DNA of 50,572 bases from Arcticibacter eurypsychrophilus (lineage in GTDB: Bacteria; Bacteroidota; Bacteroidia; Sphingobacteriales; Sphingobacteriaceae): assembly GCF_001730525.1 (NCBI RefSeq), contig NZ_MDFN01000037.1, forward strand, positions 1 to 50,572, in the 5' to 3' direction. Positions 39,580 to 46,403 of the stretch are shown here, piece after piece; the stretch's first letter is position 1; every line of letters begins with the position of its first letter. The translations under genes were made by a program, and so were the position numbers. Below the pieces are notes generated by a model. That model was not told where the DNA came from and did not search any database. It worked only from the letters and a program-made list of their open reading frames with translations.

Positions 39580-40034
39580 AAATTCAACTGATACCAATTT
39601 TACTGATTGGTTTATTTTTAACTGGCTGCAGTTCTTCTTCAGACATAAAATCAAAGGGCCAAACACATGTGATAGAGGAAAACCATAATCATGGTGATAG
39701 TTCTCATTTAGTGGCACTAAAAAATGGCAATAAATGGATTGTCAACAAAGAAATGTTGTCACCCATAGATCATACCCATACGATTATTCATGATTTTGTC
39801 AACCAGGAGAAAAAGGATTATAAGCTGTTAGCAGCAAATCTACTCAGTGATGCTAATTTAATTATTTCAAGCTGTACGATGAAAGGCGAATCACATGATG
39901 AACTGCATAAATGGTTAATGCCCTATATGGCCGAGGTAAACGAACTTTCAAAGGCAGAAGACAATGCTGCAGCTGCACAGAAATTTGAAAACATTCAATC
40001 CGCATGGGACACCTTTAATCAGTATTTCCAATAA
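39576..40034 (+). CDS. Histidine-rich lipoprotein, unknown function
   Basis: 152-aa lipoprotein; lipobox LTGC with lipid cysteine C18, then a serine run. Residues about 32-43 carry a His cluster (HVIEENHNHGDSSH) that could bind metal or haem. The rest is helical and contains further His residues (DHTHTIIHDF, GESHDELHKW) spaced as in four-helix metal or haem binders, and one Cys (SSCTMKG). The last feature resembles small periplasmic heme- or metal-sensing helices, but no family is recognised. Translationally coupled to the upstream membrane protein and 216 bp before norZ. An accessory or metal-delivery role for the reductase is a guess. Confidence 0.75.
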   Translation: MKIQLIPILLIGLFLTGCSSSSDIKSKGQTHVIEENHNHGDSSHLVALKNGNKWIVNKEMLSPIDHTHTIIHDFVNQEKKDYKLLAANLLSDANLIISSCTMKGESHDELHKWLMPYMAEVNELSKAEDNAAAAQKFENIQSAWDTFNQYFQ

Positions 40035-40221
40035 GAGAAAACGACAGGGATGTCTAAAAATAACAGTTAGTGCAACTCCCTTTTTAATAGTGAATAGATG
40101 ATTAATCGGAACTCTCAATTTGCAAGGTAACAAACAAAAGAATTGAATACTACTCACTAGGTGTTGAAATTTTATATATTATTCATTTCCAATTAATTGT
40201 ATCCTGTAGGGTATAATTAAA

Positions 40222-40229
40222 TAACTTTA
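40222..40229 (+). promoter_or_regulatory. Possible norZ -7 element TAACTTTA
   Basis: It differs by one base from the TAACTTTG element before ccoN and lies 22 bp upstream of the norZ ATG, nearly the same distance (23 bp) as in the ccoN promoter. A TTG at 40197-40199 could be the -33 box, though the 22-nt spacing is long. Confidence 0.4.
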
Positions 40230-40250
40230 TAATACACAATAATTTTAAAT

Positions 40251-42521
40251 ATGAAAACAGTCAATAAACTCTGGATCGCCTTCGGGTTAGTCGTTGGTTT
40301 ATCTTTCTCTGTATTGATTTATTACGGATTTGAGATTTATCAGAAAGCTCCACCAGTTCCTCTTAAAGTAGTGAACACGAGTGGGCAGGAGCTCTTCCTT
40401 GGCCAGGATATTAAGGATGGACAAAATGTATGGCAAAGCATGGGTGGACAAGAAGTTGGATCAATTTGGGGGCATGGTGCTTATGTTGCTCCGGACTGGA
40501 CGGCAGATTGGCTACATCGTGAAGCTCTTTTTATTTTAGACTATTGGGCCCAACAAGAGTACCAAACCTCATATAAAAAGCTTAGTGGAGAGTTGAAAGC
40601 GGGATTAGAAGTGCGTTTGCAAAAAGAATTACGCACCAACACCTATAATCCGGAAACAAAAATATTAACGATATCTCCCATCCGGGCAATGGCTTTTGAA
40701 CATCTTCGGCAGTACTACTCATCCCTATTTACCGATGATCCTGCATTCGATGAACTACGGGATAATTATGCTATATCGAAAAATGCAATAAAGGATGCCG
40801 GGAGATTAAGGCAAATGAATACTTTCTTTTTCTGGGCAAGCTGGGCTTGTGTAACCGTACGTCCGGGTGAGAACGTATCCTATACACATAACTGGCCACC
40901 TGATAAATTAATTGGAAACGTAGCCTCTGGGGATTTAGTGATATGGACAGGCTTTAGTGTCATCATCTTACTTTTGGGAATAGGGATACTAGCTATGTAT
41001 AACTCCAGGGCACATGAAGATGAACATGCAGAGGAAATTCCAGCCGCGGACCCTTTAATGAATAATTCTTCAACACCTTCTATGCGTGCTACGCTGAAAT
41101 ACTTTTGGATAGTAACGCTATTAATGCTGATCCAGGTGGTAGTGGGTGTTATTACAGCGCATTTTGGTGTTGAAGGTGGAAGCTTTTATGGCATCCCTCT
41201 TGATGAAGTCCTGCCTTATTCTTTAAGCCGGACCTGGCATGTCCAGTTAGGAATATTCTGGATTGCAACTTCATGGCTGGCCACCGGCTTGTATATTGCT
41301 CCGGCTGTATCTGAATATGAACCAAAATATCAAAAGCTCGGAGTAAATATCTTATTTGTTGCTTTATTAATTGTTGTTGCAGGATCGATGATCGGTCAGT
41401 GGTACGCAATTATGCAACGCCTTGGTCTGGTTGAAAACTTTTGGTTTGGTCATCAGGGTTATGAATACGTAGACCTTGGTAGATTCTGGCAGATATTACT
41501 TCTTGTTGGTCTGTTTTTATGGCTTTTGCTGATGGTACGGGCGTTACTACCTGCTCTAAGGAAAAAGGAAGGAAACCGGCATTTGCTTATCATGTTCCTT
41601 ATTGCTTCAGCTGCGATTGCTTTATTTTATTCAGCTGGATTAATGTGGGGCAGACAAACCAATCTTGCCATTGCCGAATACTGGAGATGGTGGGTAGTTC
41701 ACCTTTGGGTAGAAGGGTTTTTTGAAGTGTTTGCTACTGTTGTTGCTGCTTTCTTATTCGTACGGATGAAATTGCTAAATGAGAAATCGGCTACCCTCAA
41801 TGTAATTTTTGCAACCATCATTTTTCTTTCAGGTGGTATTCTTGGAACATTCCATCACTTATATTTTTCAGGAACACCTAAAATTATTATGGCACTAGGA
41901 GCAAGCTTCAGTGCACTGGAAGTAGTTCCTTTGGTATTAATTGGTTACGAAGCGTATCATAACTACCGGCTTAGCGGCAAAAAGGGATGGATTAGTGGTT
42001 ATAAATGGCCTATCTATTGTTTAATAGCGGTTACCTTTTGGAATTTCCTGGGCGCTGGTATATTTGGTTTTGTCATCAATCCTCCAATTGCTTTATACTA
42101 CATGCAAGGATTGAATACCACACCACTTCATAGTCACCTGGCCTTATTTGGTGTATATGGTGTGTTAGGAATTGGCCTAATGTTATTCGTGCTGAAAGGG
42201 ATCTACCGGAAAAACGTCTGGAAGAATGGATTAATCGGTTTTGCATTTTGGTCCATCAATATCGGATTGATGCTTATGGCGATTTTAAGTCTGCTCCCTA
42301 TGGGTATGCTTCAGGCAGTTGCCAGTGTGAATGAAGGAATGTGGTATGCCCGTTCTGCAGAGTTCATGCAGCAGCCCATGATGGAAACATTCCGATGGTT
42401 AAGAGCGATAGGCGACACCATATTTGCAATCGGTATGATTGCATTGGCTTTATTCGTAGCAGGATTAAAGTTTGGATGGAGTTACCATAAAGATGAATTT
42501 GATATTCCTTCTAAAAAATAA
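40251..42521 (+). CDS. norZ: Quinol-dependent nitric oxide reductase (qNor)
   Basis: Single-subunit NO reductase, 756 aa, reducing 2 NO to N2O with quinol electrons in the inner membrane. First helix about 7-28, then a periplasmic domain to about 225 (KDGQNVWQSMGGQEVGSIWG is the qNor signature), then about 13 helices. Metal ligands visible: H330 (SRTWHVQ) for low-spin haem; H484 in VVHLWVEG and H535/H536 in GTFHHL for FeB; E488 in the same helix, the catalytic glutamate of NORs; H627 and H629 (LHSHL) for the haems. No c-type haem motif, so it is not the cytochrome-dependent type. It stands alone, with a terminator directly after it and an Rrf2 gene converging. Confidence 0.96.
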   Translation: MKTVNKLWIAFGLVVGLSFSVLIYYGFEIYQKAPPVPLKVVNTSGQELFLGQDIKDGQNVWQSMGGQEVGSIWGHGAYVAPDWTADWLHREALFILDYWAQQEYQTSYKKLSGELKAGLEVRLQKELRTNTYNPETKILTISPIRAMAFEHLRQYYSSLFTDDPAFDELRDNYAISKNAIKDAGRLRQMNTFFFWASWACVTVRPGENVSYTHNWPPDKLIGNVASGDLVIWTGFSVIILLLGIGILAMYNSRAHEDEHAEEIPAADPLMNNSSTPSMRATLKYFWIVTLLMLIQVVVGVITAHFGVEGGSFYGIPLDEVLPYSLSRTWHVQLGIFWIATSWLATGLYIAPAVSEYEPKYQKLGVNILFVALLIVVAGSMIGQWYAIMQRLGLVENFWFGHQGYEYVDLGRFWQILLLVGLFLWLLLMVRALLPALRKKEGNRHLLIMFLIASAAIALFYSAGLMWGRQTNLAIAEYWRWWVVHLWVEGFFEVFATVVAAFLFVRMKLLNEKSATLNVIFATIIFLSGGILGTFHHLYFSGTPKIIMALGASFSALEVVPLVLIGYEAYHNYRLSGKKGWISGYKWPIYCLIAVTFWNFLGAGIFGFVINPPIALYYMQGLNTTPLHSHLALFGVYGVLGIGLMLFVLKGIYRKNVWKNGLIGFAFWSINIGLMLMAILSLLPMGMLQAVASVNEGMWYARSAEFMQQPMMETFRWLRAIGDTIFAIGMIALALFVAGLKFGWSYHKDEFDIPSKK

Positions 42522-42567
42522 AAATAAAGGGCTGTCTTGTTTTTAATAAGACAGCCCTTTATTTTTT
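42522..42567. terminator. Bidirectional terminator between norZ and Rrf2 gene
   Basis: Perfect 17-bp arms (42522-42538, 42548-42564) and a 9-nt loop, GC-rich core GGGCTGTCTT, T-tract on the right and A-tract on the left. It starts one base after the norZ stop codon and serves both convergent transcripts. Confidence 0.92.
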
Positions 42568-42613
42568 GACTAATTAAGCAATGGATTTATTCACTTTCGG
42601 GCCATTGCTTAAA

Positions 42614-43045
42614 TTATCCAATTAAATAAGTCAGCCCACTGCTAACTGGGCCACAAAGGTCCTTGATTTTTCTATTGTGGAATAAAGATTCAATTAAATC
42701 TCTTGCTACTTTATACTCGTCATGAATAGGGCAGGGGTGCAAAGCAGAGCACTTACTTAAACCCAAACCACATTCTTTAAATACATCTTTACCTTCTATC
42801 GTGTCAATAATGACACTGATGGATTGATCTTGTTGCTCAGTGGTTATAAAGAATCCACCTGTTGGCCCTTTTAAACTATTAATTATTCCATGCTTGGCTA
42901 AAGTCTGTAATATTTTACCCACAGTATGTTCACTGGCATTGATATGTTCAGCGGTTTCTTTTATTCCGGCTCTATCTCCAAGCGAACTTTTTGAGGCTAG
43001 ATAAATTACTGCTTTAATGGCTGTTTTACAGGTATAACTTAACAT
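42614..43045 (-). CDS. Rrf2-family iron-sulfur regulator (NsrR-like)
   Basis: 143-aa DNA-binding regulator. Winged helix at about 1-70 (ETAEHINASEHTVGKILQTL, GPTGGFF wing). Three cysteines C92, C99 and C105 in ECGLGLSKCSALHPC are spaced as in Rrf2 proteins that hold a [2Fe-2S] or [4Fe-4S] cluster (NsrR, IscR, RsrR). In NsrR the cluster is destroyed by NO, releasing repression. Convergent with norZ, so NO control of norZ is the leading hypothesis. It is preceded on its transcript by a 38-codon ORF overlapping its start, and by a promoter with a palindrome. A second very similar copy lies at 50119. It could alternatively sense oxygen or redox state. Confidence 0.88.
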   Translation of the reverse strand: MLSYTCKTAIKAVIYLASKSSLGDRAGIKETAEHINASEHTVGKILQTLAKHGIINSLKGPTGGFFITTEQQDQSISVIIDTIEGKDVFKECGLGLSKCSALHPCPIHDEYKVARDLIESLFHNRKIKDLCGPVSSGLTYLIG

Positions 43046-43155
43046 GCTTCAGAATCTGAATTTCCTAAGGTAAAAATTGAAAAACCAGGAATAGCATAAG
43101 GTATTCGTATGTCTTGTTCCTTAGGTCGGTTAACTGTTAATAACTTATTTGACAT
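43039..43155 (-). CDS. 38-codon leader ORF upstream of Rrf2 gene
   Basis: Begins ATG at 43155 (MSNKLLTVNRPKEQDIR), continues IPYAIPGFSIFTLGNSDSE and ends AC-stop. The stop TAA at 43041-43039 overlaps the Rrf2 ATG (43045), the ATGTTAA arrangement expected for translational coupling. A -7 element TATCTTTG (43188-43181) lies 25 bp before its ATG, so it would be the first translated unit of the mRNA, and a purine-rich stretch (AAAAAAAAGA) precedes it. No homology recognised. It could be a leader peptide that controls Rrf2 translation, or a real small protein. Confidence is limited because 38 codons can occur by chance. Confidence 0.5.
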   Translation of the reverse strand: MSNKLLTVNRPKEQDIRIPYAIPGFSIFTLGNSDSEAC

Positions 43156-43180
43156 GGTCTTTTTTTTACTGAATTATAAT

Positions 43181-43188
43181 CAAAGATA
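43181..43188 (-). promoter_or_regulatory. -7 element TATCTTTG of the leader-ORF/Rrf2 transcript
   Basis: Exact TAnnTTTG match on the minus strand. Predicted transcription start near 43174, about 20 nt before the leader ATG. No TTG at -33, which is compatible with a regulated promoter. Confidence 0.6.
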
Positions 43189-43207
43189 AGAGTATTCGAA
43201 TACTTTT
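43188..43207. promoter_or_regulatory. Operator-like palindrome AGTATTCGAATACT
   Basis: Perfect 14-bp palindrome at 43191-43204, extendable to 20 bp with one G:T pair (AAG...TTT). It lies immediately upstream of the -7 element of the Rrf2 promoter, in the spacer where a bound dimer would block polymerase. Most likely the Rrf2 autoregulation site. A weaker TATTCGTAT copy is at 43102-43110, inside the leader ORF. Confidence 0.6.
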
Positions 43208-43688
43208 ATGCTTGGTGAATGTAAAATGTGCTATTTTTCGTTCCGAAAACACATGCAGCATTTTAGTACTTGGCAGCATCAAGGTAAGAAAAGAACAAGA
43301 AAGGGTATTTGAAAATTATTGGAGAGGTTCTTTTTTATCAAAATTGAAACACACAATGGAATGAATGTTAACTGGATACATAAAATCCTTTTAACGGATT
43401 TGGGTACACTTAAATGGTCAGCACACCTCCTCAATTTGTAACTAAGAAACATTAATGAAAAAGATTATTAACCCATTTAGCATGTTCTACTTTAAAAAGA
43501 CACAGGTAATTTAAATATCCTACAACTTTAATAGATTATTAATATGTTTGTACACATATTTAAATATCTCCGGTAACTTTAAAATACCTGCGTTTTAAAA
43601 CAATGCTCTTTAATATAGTACTCATCTATTTTTTGTTTTAGCTTATTAATAAGCGCCAGAGGTTTCTCCATTGTATAAATAATTCTTC
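43208..43688. other. Intergenic region before the PLP enzyme
   Basis: This 481-bp AT-rich stretch contains a -7-like TATGTTTG (43543-43550) and a perfect 14-bp palindrome GCTTATTAATAAGC (43641-43654) in the probable leader of the PLP enzyme. No ORF of note and no recognisable SAM-II-type riboswitch. Confidence 0.4.
43641..43654. promoter_or_regulatory. Perfect palindrome GCTTATTAATAAGC in PLP-enzyme leader
   Basis: 14-bp self-complementary sequence 34 bp before the ATG. Could be an operator or a small hairpin occluding translation; no factor known. Confidence 0.35.
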
Positions 43689-44864
43689 ATGAAATATATT
43701 GAAACAAGTCTGATTCATACCGGTAAAGAATTTAATACCACATCTTCAGTTACTCCTCCAATTTATCAAACGTCTACCTATTATGCTCCGGAAAATCCCG
43801 AAGAATACCTGGAAATGGCAGGGGAGATAAGTCCTTCTCATTTTTATCATCGTCATGGAAACCCTGTAAACAATCAGGCTGCCGCTGTTATTGCTTCGCT
43901 CGAAGGAAAAGAGGCTGCACTTATGACTTCATCAGGAATGGGGGCCATCAGTACGGCTGTATTATCAATCATTGAAAAAGGGGATCACATCATAGCCCAA
44001 AATGCCCATTACTCTTCGGTAAGTATGTTGTTCAGGGAGTTTTTACCGTCACTAGGCGTGGAGGTTAGCTTCGTTGATCAGGCAGATAATGAAGCGTTTC
44101 AAGAGGTAATAAGGCCTAATACTCGCTTGATTTATCTGGAAACACCTTCTAATCCTATTTTGACTATTACTGATTTGTCTTTCGTGGGGAAACTGGCTAA
44201 GGAACATGGAATAGTGACCATGTGCGACAATACTTTTGCCAGTCCGATCAATCAAAGACCTGGTGATTTTGGGATTGATGTGGTTGTGCATAGTGCCACA
44301 AAATACTTGGGGGGGCATAGTGACCTAACTGCTGGGGTAATTTGTGCAGACAAGGAATTTATAGCAAAGGCATGGAAGAGGATGATCATTTTAGGCACAT
44401 CGCTGAGTTCTTTTGATTCATGGCTTTTGTTGAAGGGGCTTCGTACACTATCCTTGCGCATGGAGCGGATCAATAGTAATGCGCTTCAACTGGCTTCCTG
44501 GATGTCTGAACATAAAGCGATCAAGCAGGTACTTTATTGTGGTTTGCCCTCTCACCCGCAATATGAACTTGCGCGAAAACAAATGAAGGGATTTACCGGA
44601 ATGATTTGCATTGATGTAGCCGGAGATGATGAAGATGCCCAATTTAAACATGCGCAGACTATTTTAAATAAGCTGGTGCTATTTACAAATGCAGCAAGTT
44701 TGGGAGGTGTAGAATCTTTGATCGTTCATCCTGCCAGTATGTGGGGTAAACATCATACTAAAGAACAGAAATTAAAGGCCGGGATTAGTAACGGTTTATT
44801 GCGAATCTCAGTTGGCATTGAACATATTAATGATCTGATTGCTGACTTCGACCAAGCACTATAA
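43689..44864 (+). CDS. PLP-dependent trans-sulfuration enzyme (Cys/Met metabolism family)
   Basis: 391-aa cytoplasmic enzyme of the cystathionine gamma-synthase/gamma-lyase family (PF01053). K205 in HSATKYLGGHSD is the PLP-binding lysine. YHRHGNPVNNQ, MTSSGMGAIS, YLETPSNP and CDNTFASP are family blocks. The Cys that marks methionine gamma-lyase near the active site (position about 116 in P. putida) is not present in the corresponding QNAHYSSVSMLF segment. C-terminal EHINDLIADFDQAL is normal. Cystathionine gamma-synthase, gamma-lyase or O-acetylhomoserine sulfhydrylase are all possible. It stands alone between the Rrf2 and DGC genes. Confidence 0.88.
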   Translation: MKYIETSLIHTGKEFNTTSSVTPPIYQTSTYYAPENPEEYLEMAGEISPSHFYHRHGNPVNNQAAAVIASLEGKEAALMTSSGMGAISTAVLSIIEKGDHIIAQNAHYSSVSMLFREFLPSLGVEVSFVDQADNEAFQEVIRPNTRLIYLETPSNPILTITDLSFVGKLAKEHGIVTMCDNTFASPINQRPGDFGIDVVVHSATKYLGGHSDLTAGVICADKEFIAKAWKRMIILGTSLSSFDSWLLLKGLRTLSLRMERINSNALQLASWMSEHKAIKQVLYCGLPSHPQYELARKQMKGFTGMICIDVAGDDEDAQFKHAQTILNKLVLFTNAASLGGVESLIVHPASMWGKHHTKEQKLKAGISNGLLRISVGIEHINDLIADFDQAL

Positions 44865-45452
44865 TGATTTTTTTATACGTTATAAGGTAGTTGAAATGAT
44901 TTGTTTAAATAAAAATGCTCTTCTGCTTTTTCGTTCATAAATAAACCTGTTTGCCGGATTTTCAACTGAATCCATGTAGGAGGAAGGCCATTATCATTAT
45001 AAATGATTCTAATAAGAATGCGATAAGATTCTGGTATGAGTCCGACTCTAGCTAGTTTAAGTTGGACTTTTACTGGATTCTTACTAGTTTATATGCAGTT
45101 TCAATTACTTGATTATAGCGATTCGTTTAGTTGTTCTATTGCAATTTAATATCCACAGATTCGGCTAAAGAGTGAATTAAACTTAATTATACGACTCGAA
45201 AATACAATGCATATAATTTACAATTAATCAATATCACGATACAATGGCAAAAAAAGAAACATAAGTGGCTAAGTTTGATTTAACGTTTTTTTTCTTTTAG
45301 GAACTATCCGTTTGGTTTTGGAGAAGTCTTGATGAAAAGAAGGTTCAAAATAAGGGAATCGGGCGTGGTTAAATCAAATGTGCATACTAGATCAGATATT
45401 CGTATTACAGGATAACAATAAATAGTTTTTGGAAAAAAGAGACAAATTTAAG
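44865..45452. other. Intergenic region with structured inverted repeats
   Basis: 588 bp without a recognisable gene. It contains a long imperfect hairpin (45025-45082) and a small one (ATTCT-AATA-AGAAT, 45006-45019). A TATTCGTAT motif (about 45396-45404) is shared with the Rrf2 leader at 43102-43110. Could hold a non-coding RNA or the scar of a small mobile element. Confidence 0.4.
45025..45082. repeat. Imperfect 22-nt inverted repeat
   Basis: Arms 45025-45046 and 45061-45082; 16 of 22 positions are Watson-Crick and 19 of 22 pair if G:U is counted on the + strand RNA. A 14-nt loop TCTAGCTAGTTTAA is itself partly palindromic (CTAGCTAG). G:U tolerance suggests an RNA structure rather than a DNA element. 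Confidence 0.45.
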
Positions 45453-45809
45453 ATGGAAGATGACATACAACCTATTGTTTACTCTTGTTCAGGATGTTCA
45501 AGTGCGGCTCAAATGGCAAATTATCTGGCATTGCAATTAGACCGGGCAAAGGTAGCCGAAATGTCTTGTATTGCGGGTTTGGGAGGAGATGTGAAAAAGA
45601 TGGTTAATACTGCAAAAAAAGCTACAAAAATAATAGCTATTGATGGATGTCCACTAGCCTGTGCGAAAGCAACCTTGAAGCGGCATGGTTTGGAGCCAGC
45701 TATTTATTACCAGCTTGCTGATAAGGGAGTAAGAAAAGTACAACATGAAGATTTTGACAAAGCAGAAGCTAATCTTCTTCTGAATCAAATTATTAGTGAT
45801 TTAAAATAA
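45453..45809 (+). CDS. DGC-domain cysteine protein (putative zinc-binding)
   Basis: 118-aa cytoplasmic protein with the DGC signature IDGCPLAC (C66, C70) plus CSGC (C12, C15) and C39 in SCIAGLGGD, all family cysteines. Family members (PF08859) are small and their function is not established; zinc or iron-sulfur binding is suggested by the cysteine pattern. ATG 45453 is preferred; an upstream in-frame TTG at 45429 adds eight residues (MEKRDKFK) and has a similar purine context. Neighbours are a PLP sulfur enzyme upstream and convergent DUF488. DGC genes often sit near respiratory or metal-homeostasis genes, in line with the cbb3 operon nearby. Confidence 0.85.
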   Translation: MEDDIQPIVYSCSGCSSAAQMANYLALQLDRAKVAEMSCIAGLGGDVKKMVNTAKKATKIIAIDGCPLACAKATLKRHGLEPAIYYQLADKGVRKVQHEDFDKAEANLLLNQIISDLK

Positions 45810-45815
45810 AAAATT

Positions 45816-45842
45816 TCGTAATCTGATTGGTGGGTATTACGA
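45816..45842. terminator. Weak hairpin between DGC and DUF488 genes
   Basis: 7-bp stem TCGTAAT (45816-45822) / ATTACGA (45836-45842) between the two convergent stop codons, 13-nt loop, no T-tract. Possible shared terminator. Confidence 0.35.
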
Positions 45843-45864
45843 GCTAAATCGTTGTTAAGGTAAA

Positions 45865-46224
45865 TTATTGTTTAGTGGATTCCTCTAAAAATAGTGCCAA
45901 TACCAGTGCATGGTTATGTTTCTCATCTTTAGCGCCATAAATTAGCGTAACTGATTTATGTATGTTTATCAGTCTAAGAAGATGGTCGATTGCTTCATTC
46001 TGTTCCAGTTCTGTTGTATATCGTTTAAAAAATGCTTCCCATTTTTGTGGATCATGATCAAACCATTTGCGTAAAGCAACAGATGGGGCTATTTCTTTCA
46101 TCCACTCATCTAATTGTGCATCCTCTTTTTTTATGCCTCGTGGCCATAAACGGTCCACTAAAATTCGGAAACCATCGCTTTTTTCAGCAGGTTTATATGC
46201 CCGTTTTATGTTAATTACAGTCAT
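45865..46224 (-). CDS. DUF488 family protein
   Basis: 119-aa cytoplasmic protein of the DUF488 (YeaO-like) family: NIKRAYKP start, RILVDRLWPRGIKKEDA signature, KWFDHDPQKWEAFFKRYTTEL, and the end LIYGAKDEKHNHALVL. The family is widespread with no settled biochemical role. Convergent with the DGC gene and divergent from the cbb3 operon (179 bp gap), so it could share regulation with the latter. Start chosen at the only ATG that keeps the NIKRAY block. Nothing unusual in sequence. Confidence 0.9.
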   Translation of the reverse strand: MTVINIKRAYKPAEKSDGFRILVDRLWPRGIKKEDAQLDEWMKEIAPSVALRKWFDHDPQKWEAFFKRYTTELEQNEAIDHLLRLINIHKSVTLIYGAKDEKHNHALVLALFLEESTKQ

Positions 46225-46372
46225 AACGTTCGTGGTGATGTGTATTTATCTTAATTATATGCGATTTTTCTGATAGACCGATTAGTGGTGTAATTAATTG
46301 TACTAATCATCGTGTATACTTCAAAAATAATGAATCCATTTGGGATAAAAATGTCCTTTATGGATTTTATTG

Positions 46373-46380
46373 TAACTTTG
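46373..46380 (+). promoter_or_regulatory. -7 element TAACTTTG before ccoN
   Basis: Exact TAnnTTTG match 23 bp upstream of the ccoN ATG; predicted transcription start near 46387, leaving a leader of about 17 nt. No clear -33 TTG. Best promoter candidate for the cbb3 operon. Confidence 0.6.
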
Positions 46381-46403
46381 CTTATATTAGAAAGATATAA
46401 TAG

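Noticed and set aside
43500-43688. SAM-II-type riboswitch before the PLP enzyme
   Set aside because: The conserved core pairing and GCTAAA-like segment are not recognisable; only a 14-bp palindrome is present.
43689-44864. Annotation as methionine gamma-lyase
   Set aside because: The active-site Cys typical of that enzyme is not seen in the corresponding segment; a general family name is safer.
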